A stretch of 64,000 bases of DNA from Halomonas halmophila. Lineage in GTDB: Bacteria > Pseudomonadota > Gammaproteobacteria > Pseudomonadales > Halomonadaceae. Below the pieces are notes generated by a model. The model made no database searches and had not been told where the DNA came from. It saw only the letters and a list, made by a program, of their open reading frames with translations. Shown piece after piece: positions 25,922-35,421 of the stretch; position 1 is the first letter of the stretch; each line of letters starts with the position of its first letter. Position numbers and translations under genes: made by a program. The stretch lies in the NCBI RefSeq assembly GCF_006540005.1, contig NZ_BJOC01000023.1:31474-95473 (forward strand). Direction: 5' to 3'.

Positions 25922-27298
25922 ATGGCGTCGATATCATCGCTGGGTATCGGGTCCGGCATGGACCTGAATGGCTTGCTGGATCAGTTGAAATCGGCAGAGC
26001 GCGAACAGCTCGAGCCCATTACCGCTCAGCAGCAGAGTTATGAAGCGAAGGTTTCCGCTTACGGGAAGCTGAAGAGCGCCTTGTCATCCTTTCAGGACGC
26101 AGCGGCCAAGCTCAACGGCGAGGAGCTTTACCAGAGCCTTTCCAGCAACGTGACCGGCGACAGCGTCACCGCGACTGCCTCCAGCGAGGCTCAGGCGGGG
26201 CGCTATGACGTGTCGGTGGACGAGTTGGCGCGCGCCCAGAGCCTGGCGTCCCAGGGCTTCGCCGAGCGTGACGCCGAACTCGGAGCCGGCAGCCTGACCA
26301 TCGAAGTCGGCACCGGCGACGCTGCCCAGACCCTGAACCTCGACATCGCCCAGGCTGACAGTTCCCTCGAGGGCATCCGCGATGCCATCAATGCCGAGGG
26401 AACCGGCGTGACGGCATCCATCGTCAACGACGGCAAGGACAACCCGTATCGCCTGGTGCTCACCAGCGACAAGACGGGTACCGAGTCGACCATCCAGTCG
26501 GTCGATTTCGCCAGCGACGCGAGCGATGGCACCCTGGATGCCAAGCTCTCCTATGGGGTCGCCGATGCCACCATGGAGCAGACCGTGCAGGCCAAGGATG
26601 CGGCCCTGACGGTCAACGGCTTGAGTATCAGCAGTCAGTCCAATCAGGTCGAGGGCGCCATTCAGGGGGTCACCCTGGAGATCGCCGAGACGGGCGACTC
26701 CACCGTCGAGGTCGAGCTCAACAATCGCGACCTGCGTGAGGGGGTTTCGGGCTTCGTCGATGCCTACAACAGCCTGCGTGGGACCATCGATTCGCTAACC
26801 AGTTTCAACGCCGAAACCGGCGAGGCCGGCGAGCTGCTCGGTGACAGCACTCTGCGCGGCATCGAGTCGAGGTTGCGTGACATCATCGGCGGGGAGGTCG
26901 GCGGTGGCGAGCTCAACATGCTCAGCGAGGTGGGGATCGACCTGGAGGTCGAGGGCACTCTGACACTCGATGACGACGCGCTCGATGAAACCATCATGGA
27001 CAACCGGCAGGCACTGGCTGGCCTGTTTGCCGGCACCGGGTCGAGCGATGGGCTCACCGATACCCTCGATACGGCCCTGGAAAGCATGTTGAAGGAGGGT
27101 GGCACGCTCGATATCGCGACCAGCGGCGTGGAGTCGCGTATCGAGGGGCTCAACGAGCGATATACCCGCATGGAGGGTTCCATCGACCGGACGATCGAGC
27201 GCTATCGCAGTCAGTTCAGCCAACTGGACGGCATGATTGCCAACATGAATCAGACCAGCACCTACCTGAGCCAGCAGTTCAGCGCACTCAGCGGTTAA
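25922..27298 (+). CDS. fliD: Flagellar filament cap protein FliD
   Basis: FliD (HAP2) forms the pentameric cap that folds flagellin at the filament tip. It has 458 residues. The N-terminal SLGIGSGMDLNGLLDQL signature (about 5-22) is clear, the middle is the variable globular part, and the C-terminal helix (about 395-458) has heptads ending TSTYLSQQFSALSG. AAGGAA precedes the ATG. It heads the fliD-fliS-fliT-fliK2-flhX group and has a near-perfect FliA promoter. Confidence 0.97.
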   Translation: MASISSLGIGSGMDLNGLLDQLKSAEREQLEPITAQQQSYEAKVSAYGKLKSALSSFQDAAAKLNGEELYQSLSSNVTGDSVTATASSEAQAGRYDVSVDELARAQSLASQGFAERDAELGAGSLTIEVGTGDAAQTLNLDIAQADSSLEGIRDAINAEGTGVTASIVNDGKDNPYRLVLTSDKTGTESTIQSVDFASDASDGTLDAKLSYGVADATMEQTVQAKDAALTVNGLSISSQSNQVEGAIQGVTLEIAETGDSTVEVELNNRDLREGVSGFVDAYNSLRGTIDSLTSFNAETGEAGELLGDSTLRGIESRLRDIIGGEVGGGELNMLSEVGIDLEVEGTLTLDDDALDETIMDNRQALAGLFAGTGSSDGLTDTLDTALESMLKEGGTLDIATSGVESRIEGLNERYTRMEGSIDRTIERYRSQFSQLDGMIANMNQTSTYLSQQFSALSG

Positions 27299-27349
27299 TA
27301 TGACAGTCCGCCGACGTGAGCCGGGCGAGCGGGAGTAGAGGAGAGCGAG

Positions 27350-27766
27350 ATGACAGGCACATATGGCGCTACCTATGGGCGCGGCGCAAGCACCTACGCC
27401 AGGGTCGGGGTGGAGAGTGGCGTGATGTCCGCCAGTCCGCACCAGTTGATCACGATGTTGTTCGACGGCGCCCAGGCGGCCATTCGAGCGGCTCGCATCC
27501 ACCTCGAGGCAGGCAACCTGGCGGAAAAGGGCAAGTCGATCTCCAAGGCGTTGGATATCGTCAACAATGGTTTGCTGGCGGCCCTGGACGGGGAGCACGG
27601 CGGCGAGGTGGCGGGTAACCTGGCGTCGCTCTACGAGTACATCGCCCGTCGTCTGCTGGCCGCCAATGCCCACAATGACGTCGGGGCTCTGGACGAAGCA
27701 GAGCGCCTGCTGGATGACATCGCCTCGGCCTGGCGGGACATCGAGTTTCAGGCTGCAGGAGCTTGA
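27350..27766 (+). CDS. fliS: Flagellin export chaperone FliS
   Basis: FliS binds the C-terminal tail of flagellin and keeps it unfolded for export. It has 138 residues. The region SASPHQLITMLFDGA (about 27-41) is the family signature, followed by the four-helix bundle to residue 135. GAGGAGAG precedes the ATG. The next gene begins three bases after its stop. Confidence 0.96.
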   Translation: MTGTYGATYGRGASTYARVGVESGVMSASPHQLITMLFDGAQAAIRAARIHLEAGNLAEKGKSISKALDIVNNGLLAALDGEHGGEVAGNLASLYEYIARRLLAANAHNDVGALDEAERLLDDIASAWRDIEFQAAGA

Positions 27767-27768
27767 GC

Positions 27769-28173
27769 ATGAGTCAGTTTCTCGATGAAGCGCCAGCCTC
27801 GAGCGCAGCCGTGCTCGATGTTTACACCAGCCTGCTGACACGCAGCGAAAGCATGCTGGAAGCTGCCCTGGCGGCCGACTGGGAAAACCTGGTCGCTCAG
27901 GAAACCGAATACGTGCAGCAGGTGGAGCGGTTGTCGACCCTCGATGCCGGCGTCTCCCTGGGTGGCGAGGAACAGCGACACAAGGCCGAATTGCTGGAGC
28001 GCATTCTCGAGAATGACCTGGAGATACGCCGCCACCTCATCCAGCGTCGCGATGAGCTGGGCGAGCTGATCGGTGTCTCCCGGCGGCAGCGCGATCTGCA
28101 GCGTACCTACGGGGCCGGCGCCAAGCCCGGCGTCATCGATGCCGGGTCGCGCTTTGGGACGGATTCGTCGTGA
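27769..28173 (+). CDS. fliT: Flagellar export chaperone FliT
   Basis: FliT is the chaperone of FliD and, in enterobacteria, an anti-FlhDC factor. It has 134 residues, helical, with the early pattern V-L-D-V-Y-T-S-L-L-T-R-S-E-S-M and a charged C-terminal helix. FliT is poorly conserved, so size, helix pattern and the place after fliS are the main support. The start chosen is the ATG at 27769 with GGAG upstream; a TTG two codons earlier overlaps the fliS stop. It overlaps the next gene by four bases. Confidence 0.85.
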   Translation: MSQFLDEAPASSAAVLDVYTSLLTRSESMLEAALAADWENLVAQETEYVQQVERLSTLDAGVSLGGEEQRHKAELLERILENDLEIRRHLIQRRDELGELIGVSRRQRDLQRTYGAGAKPGVIDAGSRFGTDSS

Positions 28174-29231
28174 GCGGGATCACCCCGCTGCTGGACACGC
28201 TGCTGCACCAGGTGCTGGGCAAGCGCGCCGATGTGCCGCCACCCCGGGACCTGAATCAACCGGTCAAGCCGGTTGCACCCGGCGATGCGCCACGCGCCCT
28301 GCACAGCGATTCGCGACTCGACGCTCGTGCGCCGCCGGAGCGTGCAGCGCCCAGCACGCCGGAGGCACCACGTACCTACGGGCCAATAACGGGACCGGAT
28401 GCCGCGACCTCCGCCTCGACCCATACCCATTTCAGTGCCACGGCACGGGCCATCGCCGATCTATTGCTGCGTTTCCCCGCTCCCACCTCGGTGGTGACTC
28501 CTGCCGCCCCCCTGATGAGCGCCGATCAGTCGATCTCGCCCTCCCAGCTGGCGCAACGCCTCGAGGGCAGCGTGCGAGACAGCGGGCTCTTCTACGAGTC
28601 ACACCTGGCGCGCTGGTTCGTGGGGGGACTGTCGCGTCAGCAACTCGAACGTGAGCCCCAGATGTGGCGAACCTTGACCTTTACTCCTGGGCAGGTATCG
28701 CCGTCACAAGCTGGCGCTTGGCCCATGGCGGGTGCCGCGGCGGTCTCCGGAGAAGCTGGATCTTCAGCCACGGAGGTGGCGCGTTCGTCGGCGGTCAACG
28801 CCATGGCCGGGCGCGAACCGGTCCATGAGCACTTGCAGGGGTTGGTCCGCCATCAACTGGAGATGCTGGCATCGCCGACGTTGCGTTGGGAAGGCGATGT
28901 CTGGAGTGGGCTGTTCATGGCGTTGGCGGTGCATTTACCCCCCGAGGGGCGGGAGCATCGACGCGAGGGCGGTGAGTCAACCTCGAGTGATCATGACGAT
29001 GAAGAAGGGTCCTTCCGCTCCGAGCTGACCCTGAAAATCGAGGGTCTGGGAGACATGAGGGTGGCCCTGCGAATGGGGGCGACGACACTGGGTGTCACCC
29101 TGCAGGTGCGTGATGCGACGATCCTCTCGAACCTGGTGACGGAGCTCGAGACGCTGCGCCAGCGGCTGGAGCACCATGGCTTCGAGCATGTGCAGTTGCG
29201 CCTGGAAAACTGGGGGGAGGAAGAGGAATGA
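28170..29231 (+). CDS. Second FliK-like hook-length control protein
   Basis: The 353-residue protein has a Pro/Ala/Arg-rich N-terminus (about 20-95), a middle helical part and a C-terminal domain (about 285-345) of the FliK/Flg_hook type: LTLKIEGLGDMRVALRM, then LRQRLEHHGFEHVQLRL. It starts at GTG overlapping the fliT stop (GTGA) and overlaps the FlhB-tail gene (ATGA). Being paired with an FlhB cytoplasmic-domain homologue suggests a role in export switching. It is distinct from the standard fliK at 5200-6549. Its exact function is inferred. Confidence 0.75.
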   Translation: MSGITPLLDTLLHQVLGKRADVPPPRDLNQPVKPVAPGDAPRALHSDSRLDARAPPERAAPSTPEAPRTYGPITGPDAATSASTHTHFSATARAIADLLLRFPAPTSVVTPAAPLMSADQSISPSQLAQRLEGSVRDSGLFYESHLARWFVGGLSRQQLEREPQMWRTLTFTPGQVSPSQAGAWPMAGAAAVSGEAGSSATEVARSSAVNAMAGREPVHEHLQGLVRHQLEMLASPTLRWEGDVWSGLFMALAVHLPPEGREHRREGGESTSSDHDDEEGSFRSELTLKIEGLGDMRVALRMGATTLGVTLQVRDATILSNLVTELETLRQRLEHHGFEHVQLRLENWGEEEE

Positions 29232-29497
29232 CCGACGAGGACGCACGTCGACGGGCTGTGGCGCTGGCCTATGGCGATGATGACGCTGCGCCAAGGGTCG
29301 TGGCGCGTGGTTATGGCGAGCTGGCCGAGCGTATCGTCGAAGAGGCGCGACGTCAGGGCGTCCATGTCCACGACTCCTCAGCGCTGGTGGGTCTGTTGAT
29401 GCAGCTCAACCTGGATGAAGAAATTCCGCCCAGGCTGTATCGTGTCATCGCCGAACTGCTGGTCTGGCTGCACGAAAGGTCCGCTGGTGAGCGTTGA
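29228..29497 (+). CDS. FlhB cytoplasmic-domain homologue (FlhX/FhlB type)
   Basis: The 89-residue protein matches the C-terminal part of FlhB after the NPTH cleavage site: R-R-A-V-A-L-A-Y near 8, A-P-R-V-V-A-R-G near 20, and the ending E-I-P-P-R-L-Y-R-V-I-A-E-L-L-V-W-L. The NPTH motif itself and all membrane segments are absent. Such FlhX proteins can substitute for the FlhB C-terminal fragment in Salmonella and Bacillus-type systems. It is coupled to the FliK-like gene upstream (ATGA). Confidence 0.85.
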   Translation: MTDEDARRRAVALAYGDDDAAPRVVARGYGELAERIVEEARRQGVHVHDSSALVGLLMQLNLDEEIPPRLYRVIAELLVWLHERSAGER

Positions 29498-29788
29498 AGG
29501 ATGTTGGTTCGGGGTTCTTGATTACCTTTATTGCGTCCCTGCTGCTTTGTCATAGTTTGGTCTTAATCATGTGATTTCATGGAATTTTTCACCGCAAGGG
29601 CGGACACGTGACTGCCCCGGGTTGCGACCGTTGGTGGCGCCATGTTGCATCCGCTGGCGAATTATAGACAATGTTGAACAAATGAAAAAAAATGGTCGTA
29701 TGCTGTGCGTTGCGTGAGATGAAAGTCTTTCGGAAGGCAGGGCAGAATAGGCCATCCCGAATAAATAACGCATTAAAAGCAGGGGATT
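29498..29788. other. Long upstream region of flhDC
   Basis: The 291 bases hold no gene and are AT-richer than their neighbours, with an A-run near 29685-29692. This region should carry the class 1 promoter and the regulatory inputs of flhDC. Candidate -35 and -10 hexamers near 29674 and 29699 are 19 bases apart, too wide to trust. Confidence 0.5.
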
Positions 29789-30124
29789 ATGAAATCCAAC
29801 GAATACCTGGATGAGATTCGTGAAATGAATCTTGCCTACCTCCTGTTGGCGCAGCGTCTGCTGAATGCTGACCGGGAAGAAGCCATGTTTCGGCTCAAGG
29901 TCGATGATGTCATGGCAGACTTTCTTGCCTCACTGGGTGCCCAGCAGCTTTCGAAATTGGCGAATACCAACCAGTTGTTGTGCTGTCTCGGTCATGCAGG
30001 CATCGAACCCCTGCGTCAGGTGGTCGATAACCCCAGAGAGCAGGGGTTATCCCACTTTCATTCTTCATTGTTGATGGCGTCCCGGCCTCTGTCGACAGAG
30101 GAGGGGGACAGCCGTGTCGAATAA
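29789..30124 (+). CDS. flhD: Flagellar master regulator subunit FlhD
   Basis: FlhD with FlhC forms the FlhD4C2 activator of class 2 flagellar genes. It has 111 residues and is helical, with the family start IREMNLAYLLLAQRLLNADR and A-M-F-R-L near 31-35. AGGGGA precedes the ATG. It overlaps flhC by 11 bases. Presence of FlhDC, rather than FleQ, sets the control logic of the whole cluster. Confidence 0.95.
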   Translation: MKSNEYLDEIREMNLAYLLLAQRLLNADREEAMFRLKVDDVMADFLASLGAQQLSKLANTNQLLCCLGHAGIEPLRQVVDNPREQGLSHFHSSLLMASRPLSTEEGDSRVE

Positions 30125-30692
30125 GAGCCTTCTGGATGAATGGCGACAGGTCCGCCTTGCCATTGACCTGATCGAACTGGGGGCCCGATTGCAGGTGCTC
30201 GAAACCGAAACCGACCTCAGTCGCGCCCGGCTCATTCGGCTTTTCAAGGAAGTGCGCGGGATGTCCCCTCCCAAGGGTATGTTGCCCTTTTCCACGGACT
30301 GGTTCATTACCTGGATGCCCAACATCCACGCTTCATTGTTCTACAACATCTATCTGCGGTTGCGCGAGGATCATGGCTGTTCGCGCATGGAGGGCTTCAT
30401 CAAGGCCTACCGCCTTTATCTGGAACAGGTGGCGATCGATGACGCCGATGCCGTGCTGGGGTTGACCCGGGCCTGGACTCTGGTGCGCTTCTTCGAAAGC
30501 GAGCAGTTACAGCTTTCCGGTTGCACGCGCTGCCATGGACGTTTCGTGGCCCATGCCCACAGCCCGAGTCACGACTACCTCTGCGGTATCTGTCAGCCTC
30601 CCTCACGGGCCGGCAAGACACGCAAGCGACGCGAGCAGGCCAACGCGGAACGGCGCATGCCGCCAGGCCTGGACGCCACGAGCCAGGCTTGA
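30114..30692 (+). CDS. flhC: Flagellar master regulator subunit FlhC
   Basis: FlhC is the DNA-contacting partner of FlhD. It has 192 residues, with LIELGARLQVLETETDLSRA and the PPKGMLPFSTDWF region conserved, and a zinc site supplied by C-T-R-C (about 137-140) and C-G-I-C (about 156-159). It starts at GTG inside the end of flhD, after a GAGGAGG site. A terminator follows directly. Confidence 0.96.
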   Translation: MSNKSLLDEWRQVRLAIDLIELGARLQVLETETDLSRARLIRLFKEVRGMSPPKGMLPFSTDWFITWMPNIHASLFYNIYLRLREDHGCSRMEGFIKAYRLYLEQVAIDDADAVLGLTRAWTLVRFFESEQLQLSGCTRCHGRFVAHAHSPSHDYLCGICQPPSRAGKTRKRREQANAERRMPPGLDATSQA

Positions 30693-30698
30693 ATGCCG

Positions 30699-30733
30699 GG
30701 CGGCGCCCCTGCCGAGGGGCGCCGCAGTTTTTT
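30699..30733 (+). terminator. Rho-independent terminator of flhDC
   Basis: An 11-bp stem, GCGGCGCCCCT/AGGGGCGCCGC, with a GCCG loop is followed by AGTTTTTT. It separates flhDC from the FliA-driven motA operon. Confidence 0.92.
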
Positions 30734-30744
30734 GTGCCACACCC

Positions 30745-30772
30745 TCAAGTTTTGCCACGCCGACGCCGATAA
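30745..30772 (+). promoter_or_regulatory. FliA (sigma 28) promoter of motA-cheA operon
   Basis: TCAAGTTT, 12-base spacer, GCCGATAA. The -10 is perfect and the -35 has one mismatch; the spacer is one base longer than usual. It sits between the flhDC terminator and motA. Confidence 0.88.
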
Positions 30773-30816
30773 CCAAGGCAGTTACGTCATTCACGTTCCT
30801 GCTAAGGATGTCGGCC

Positions 30817-31689
30817 GTGCTGATCCCCATAGGTTATTTGATCGTCCTGCTCTCCGTTTTCGGCGGCTTTGTACTGGCCGGTGGCAGTCTCGGACCACTG
30901 TTCCAGCCCACGGAGCTTCTGATGATCGGCGGTGCGGGGGTAGGGGCTTTCGTGGCCGCCAACAACGGCAAGGCGCTCAAGGCCACGTTCCGCATCATTC
31001 CCCGGCTGCGTCGTTCCAAGAAGTACGACAAGGCGATGTACCTGGAGCTGATGACGCTGCAGTACAAGATCCTGACCAAGGTACGCCGCGACGGCATGCT
31101 CGGCATCGAGCGTGATATCGACGACCCTCAGGAAAGCGCGCTGTTCAACGATCATCCCAAGGTTCTGGCCGATCCCATGATCATGACCTTTCTGACCGAC
31201 TATCTGCGTCTGATGGTCAGCGGCAGCATGGACCCCATGGAGCTCGATGAACTGATGCTTCACGAGATCGAGGCCTTCGAGCAGGAAGTCCATATCCCGA
31301 TCGATGCCATCGGACGCATCGGCGATGCCATGCCGGCTTTCGGCATCGTCGCAGCGGTGATGGGGGTGGTGAAGGCTCTCAGTACTGCGGCCGCTGGCCC
31401 CGAACAGATGGGCCAGATGATCGCCCACGCCCTAGTCGGCACCTTCCTCGGAATACTCCTCGGCTACGGCTTCATCATGCCCCTGGCGAGTCGTATCGAG
31501 CGCCAGGCCAAGGAAGCCGAGAAGATGCTGCAGTGCATTCGAGTCACCCTGCTGGCGAGCCTGCATGGTTATGCCCCGCAGTTGGCCGTGGAGTTCGGTC
31601 GCAAGGCGTTGCATACAGCTGAACGCCCGAGCTTCACAGAGATGGAAGAGTATGTGCGACAAGCCAAGCCGGTGGCGGGGAGTGCATGA
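30817..31689 (+). CDS. motA: Flagellar stator protein MotA
   Basis: MotA with MotB forms the proton-driven stator. It has 290 residues, four membrane segments (about 2-22, 32-50, 168-190 and 200-222) and the large cytoplasmic loop with the charged residues that push FliG. The GTG at 30817 is preferred because AAGGA lies eight bases upstream and the protein then begins MLIPIGYLIV as in the family. An ATG three codons earlier overlaps that site. It overlaps motB (ATGA). Confidence 0.96.
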   Translation: MLIPIGYLIVLLSVFGGFVLAGGSLGPLFQPTELLMIGGAGVGAFVAANNGKALKATFRIIPRLRRSKKYDKAMYLELMTLQYKILTKVRRDGMLGIERDIDDPQESALFNDHPKVLADPMIMTFLTDYLRLMVSGSMDPMELDELMLHEIEAFEQEVHIPIDAIGRIGDAMPAFGIVAAVMGVVKALSTAAAGPEQMGQMIAHALVGTFLGILLGYGFIMPLASRIERQAKEAEKMLQCIRVTLLASLHGYAPQLAVEFGRKALHTAERPSFTEMEEYVRQAKPVAGSA

Positions 31690-32639
31690 GTCAGGGCGAC
31701 AACAGACGACCGATCATCATTCGGCGCAAGCGAGTCGTTCATCGCCATCATGGCGGTAGCTGGAAGATTGCCCTGGCGGACTTCATGACGGCGTTGATGG
31801 CCCTGTTCCTGGTCATGTGGATCCTGTCGACGGCCAGCCGCCAGGAGCGCGAGGGCGTGGCCGAGTATTTCAGTACGCCCCTGGTAACCGCCATCGCCGG
31901 CGGCGACAGCGCCTCGATGAGCGAAAACGTCATTCCCGGCGGCGGGCCAGATCCCGTCTACACCGAGGGCGAGCGCGCACGGATCGACATGCGCCAGCGT
32001 TCGCGTCCCAGCGAGCAGCAGCGTCGGGCCTTCCGCGATCTGCAACGGCGCATCGAGAGGACCATCGAGGCCGACCCGGATCTCAGACAGCTCCGCGACC
32101 AATTGCGTTTCGACATGACGCCGGAAGGGCTGCGCATCCAGCTGGTGGATTCCGAACAGCGTCCCATGTTCGAGCTCGGCAGTGATCAGGTCGCGACCTA
32201 TATGCGCGACCTGCTGCACCTGATGGCGCCCATGCTCAACGAGTTGCCCAACGACCTCAGCATCAGCGGCCACACCGACAGCCTGGCCTACCTGAACGGG
32301 TATCAGGGTTACGGCAACTGGGAGCTTTCCTCGGCGCGTGCCAATGCGTCACGGCGCGAGTTGGTCGCCGGGGGGTTGGATCCGGCCAAGCTACTACGGG
32401 TCGCCGGTTTCGCCGATCAGGTGGTGATGCCGGATACCGAGCCGAGCGATCCGATCAACCGACGCATTGAGCTGCTGATCCTGTTCGAGGAGGTCGCCGA
32501 GCGCATCCGCGCGCCGGGGCAGCTGGATGGCCTGGGTGTACCCTCGCTCATCCGTAAAGACTCCTCGGGTGCGTCGACACCGCTGGAGGGTCTCAACGAG
32601 AGCCTGCGTGAGACGTTCGGCAAACCGCCCGAATCATGA
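31686..32639 (+). CDS. motB: Flagellar stator protein MotB
   Basis: MotB anchors the stator to peptidoglycan and carries the proton-accepting aspartate. It has 317 residues. The single membrane helix (about 28-50) contains D32, the same position as in E. coli, in ALADFMTALMALFLVMW. The plug region follows, and the OmpA-like domain (about 150-265) has ISGHTDSLAY and NRRIELLI. It is coupled to motA and followed by cheA. Confidence 0.97.
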   Translation: MSQGDNRRPIIIRRKRVVHRHHGGSWKIALADFMTALMALFLVMWILSTASRQEREGVAEYFSTPLVTAIAGGDSASMSENVIPGGGPDPVYTEGERARIDMRQRSRPSEQQRRAFRDLQRRIERTIEADPDLRQLRDQLRFDMTPEGLRIQLVDSEQRPMFELGSDQVATYMRDLLHLMAPMLNELPNDLSISGHTDSLAYLNGYQGYGNWELSSARANASRRELVAGGLDPAKLLRVAGFADQVVMPDTEPSDPINRRIELLILFEEVAERIRAPGQLDGLGVPSLIRKDSSGASTPLEGLNESLRETFGKPPES

Positions 32640-32672
32640 CGGACCGTCAACATCCAGGCTGGAGAGACGTGC

Positions 32673-34889
32673 ATGGATATCACCGATTTCTACGACACCT
32701 TCTTCGAGGAGGCCGAAGAACTGCTGGCCGACATGGAACGCCATCTCCTGGCGATCGATGTCGACGACCCGGATGTCGAGCAGCTCGACGCCATCTTCCG
32801 GGCGGCACACTCGATCAAGGGTGGTGCCGGTACCTTCGGTTTCGATGTGCTGCAACAGACCACGCATCTGTTCGAAAACCTGCTGGATCATGCCCGGCGC
32901 GGCGAGCTGATGCTGCGCCGGGACATCGTCGATACCTTTCTGGAAACCAAGGACATGCTCCACGACCAGCTGGACGCCTACCGTGGCGATGACGTGCCCG
33001 ACCGAGCCGCTTTCGAACGCATTTGCCGGACCCTGCAACAACTGGCGATGGAAGAGATCGGTCAGGCACTCGATGATGCCGACGGCATGTCGTCCGATCC
33101 CGAACCCCCGGTGCCGGAGACCGAGACAGCGACCGCGGATGGACCATCATCGGCGTCTGACTCCGTAGCGGAACCGGAGCAGGCGTCGGACGACGGTTGG
33201 CTGGTGGTCTCCCTGCTCGGGGTCGGCGACAAGGATCGCGATCTGTTGGTGGAGGAACTCGAGCAGCTGGGCGAAATTCAGGCCCGGGAGGGCGATACGG
33301 ACTGCTACCGGGTGACCCTCGAGACCGGAGTGGGGCGCGAGGACATCGAGGCGGTGATGTGTTTCATCGTCGAACCCGAACAGCTTCGTGTCGAAGCGGC
33401 TTCCGCGCCCTCGGCGGACGAGGCTGCCACGACAGAAGGGAAGGTGGCGGGTGAGAAGTTGATGGAAGCGAAGGTGGCCGAAGGAACGGTCGCCGCAAAG
33501 CCGGAATCCGCATCCGGTGAGTCTAACGCCAACGCGGCAGCGCCGTCCTCGCTCGACACCGCCAACCAGTCCGAAGCCTCCGGGGCGTCTGGAGGGTCCG
33601 GCAAGTCCAGGCCATCGAGCAAGCCGCAGAAAAAAACCGCCAAGAGTGGCGGGGAGACTTCCTCGATACGCGTGTCCGTGGACAAGGTTGATCAGATCAT
33701 CAACCTGGTCGGCGAGCTGATCATCACTCAGTCCATGCTCGACCAGACCGTCAGCGAGCTGGAAGACCTCAATCACACCGGGCTTAACAATGGCCTCAAC
33801 CTGCTGCGGCGCAATGCCCGGGATCTGCAGGAAGCGGTGATGTCGGTGCGCATGGTGCCGATGGACTATGTCTTCAGTCGCTATCCGCGCCTGGTGCGCG
33901 ATCTGGCCGGCAAGCTGGACAAGGACGTGGAGCTCGTTACCGAGGGTGAGTCCACCGAACTCGACAAGAGCCTGACCGAGCGCATCATCGACCCGCTTAC
34001 CCACCTAGTACGCAACAGCCTGGATCACGGCCTCGAGTCACCGGAAGCACGCGAGGCAGCCGGCAAGTCGCGTACCGGTCGACTGACCCTGTCGGCCCAG
34101 CACCAGGGTGGGAACATCCTGATCGAAGTGATCGACGACGGTGCCGGCCTGGATCGGGACAGGATCCTGGCCAAGGCACGCAACAATGATCTGCCGGTCA
34201 GCGACAGCATGAGCGACGACGAGGTCTGGCAACTTATCTTCGCCCCCGGCTTTTCCACAGCCCAGGAAGTCAGCGATGTATCCGGACGTGGCGTCGGCAT
34301 GGATGTGGTCAAGCGCAACATCCAGAACATGGGCGGCCACGTCGAGATCGCGTCGGTGACCGGTGAAGGTACTACCACCCGTATCGTGCTGCCACTGACC
34401 CTGGCCATCCTCGACGGCATGTCGATCAAGGTCGGTGACGAGGTTTTCATCCTGCCGCTGTCGGCGGTGCTCGAGTCGCTGCAGCCTGATAAGCGCGATC
34501 TCTATGCCATGGCCGGCGACGACGTGGTGCTCAAGGTGCGCGACGAATACCTGCCGGTGGTGCCTGTCCACGACGCCTTCGATGTGGCCGGTGCGCGTAC
34601 CGAGCTCGACGAGACCATCGCCGTGATCGTCCAGGGCGAGGGTCGTCGCTACGCCCTGCTGGTCGATGACCTGATCGGCCAGCAGCAGGTGGTGGTGAAG
34701 AACCTGGAGACCAACTACCGCAAGGTGCCAGGCGTGTCGGCGGCCACCATCCTCGGTGATGGCAGTGTGGCCCTGATCCTCGACATCGCCGATCTGCACC
34801 GTCTCAACCGCACCAAGAAGGAGGCGCGTCGCGGCCAGCATCCCGGCGACGTGCCGACTGCCCATCCCAAGGAGGTAGAGCCGTCATGA
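32673..34889 (+). CDS. cheA: Chemotaxis histidine kinase CheA
   Basis: CheA relays receptor signals to CheY and CheB. It has 738 residues: Hpt domain with the phosphorylated H46 in [14 protein letters not shown], a linker with P2-like part (about 170-250), an Ala/Ser/Glu-rich linker (about 245-330), dimerisation domain (about 330-390), ATPase domain (N box with [29 protein letters not shown]) and a CheW-like domain (about 590-715). GGAGA precedes the ATG. It overlaps cheW by four bases. Confidence 0.98.
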   Translation: MDITDFYDTFFEEAEELLADMERHLLAIDVDDPDVEQLDAIFRAAHSIKGGAGTFGFDVLQQTTHLFENLLDHARRGELMLRRDIVDTFLETKDMLHDQLDAYRGDDVPDRAAFERICRTLQQLAMEEIGQALDDADGMSSDPEPPVPETETATADGPSSASDSVAEPEQASDDGWLVVSLLGVGDKDRDLLVEELEQLGEIQAREGDTDCYRVTLETGVGREDIEAVMCFIVEPEQLRVEAASAPSADEAATTEGKVAGEKLMEAKVAEGTVAAKPESASGESNANAAAPSSLDTANQSEASGASGGSGKSRPSSKPQKKTAKSGGETSSIRVSVDKVDQIINLVGELIITQSMLDQTVSELEDLNHTGLNNGLNLLRRNARDLQEAVMSVRMVPMDYVFSRYPRLVRDLAGKLDKDVELVTEGESTELDKSLTERIIDPLTHLVRNSLDHGLESPEAREAAGKSRTGRLTLSAQHQGGNILIEVIDDGAGLDRDRILAKARNNDLPVSDSMSDDEVWQLIFAPGFSTAQEVSDVSGRGVGMDVVKRNIQNMGGHVEIASVTGEGTTTRIVLPLTLAILDGMSIKVGDEVFILPLSAVLESLQPDKRDLYAMAGDDVVLKVRDEYLPVVPVHDAFDVAGARTELDETIAVIVQGEGRRYALLVDDLIGQQQVVVKNLETNYRKVPGVSAATILGDGSVALILDIADLHRLNRTKKEARRGQHPGDVPTAHPKEVEPS

Positions 34890-35383
34890 GTACCCCGAAC
34901 ACCAATGCTGCCCTGGCCGCCACCGAGGAGCAGAACCGAGAGTTTCTGGTCTTCTCGCTGGGCGACGAAGAGTACGGCATCGATATCCTCAAGGTGCAGG
35001 AAATCCGTGGCTACGAGAATGTCACCCGCATCGCCAATGCACCCGATTTCATCAAGGGCGTGACCAACCTGCGCGGCGTGATCGTTCCGATCGTCGATCT
35101 GCGCATCAAGTTTCGTCTGGAGAAGGTGGAATACGGTGGTCAGACCGTGGTCATCGTGCTCAATGTCGGAGACCGGATCGTCGGCATCGTGGTCGACGGT
35201 GTCTCCGATGTCATGACCCTCTCCCCCGAGCAGATCAAGCCGGCACCAGAGTTCGGCGTCACCCTCTCGTCCGATTTCCTGAGCGGCCTCGGCAGCCTGG
35301 AAGACCGCATGCTGGTGCTGGTCGATATCGACAAGTTGCTGACCAGCGACGAGATGGCACTGGTGGACTCCGTCGGCGATTGA
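34886..35383 (+). CDS. cheW: Chemotaxis coupling protein CheW
   Basis: CheW links receptors to CheA in the polar array. It has 165 residues, with the SH3-like fold signatures [32 protein letters not shown] and [10 protein letters not shown]. It is translated together with cheA (ATGA overlap). It is a single CheW domain of usual length. Confidence 0.97.
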   Translation: MSTPNTNAALAATEEQNREFLVFSLGDEEYGIDILKVQEIRGYENVTRIANAPDFIKGVTNLRGVIVPIVDLRIKFRLEKVEYGGQTVVIVLNVGDRIVGIVVDGVSDVMTLSPEQIKPAPEFGVTLSSDFLSGLGSLEDRMLVLVDIDKLLTSDEMALVDSVGD

Positions 35384-35421
35384 TCGCCGGCCGATAACGA
35401 CAAGATTTGCGTGGGGGAGCT

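Noticed and set aside
28170..29497. Virulence-type (injectisome) secretion genes
   Set aside because: Only a FliK-type and an FlhB-tail gene occur, in a flagellar operon. No injectisome rings, translocators or ATPase are present.
29560..29600. CRP site before flhD (TGTGA half)
   Set aside because: The second half-site TCACA is absent at the right distance.
29674..29704. Sigma 70 promoter TTGAAC/TATGCT before flhD
   Set aside because: The spacer is 19 bases, too wide for confidence; it is mentioned only in the region entry.
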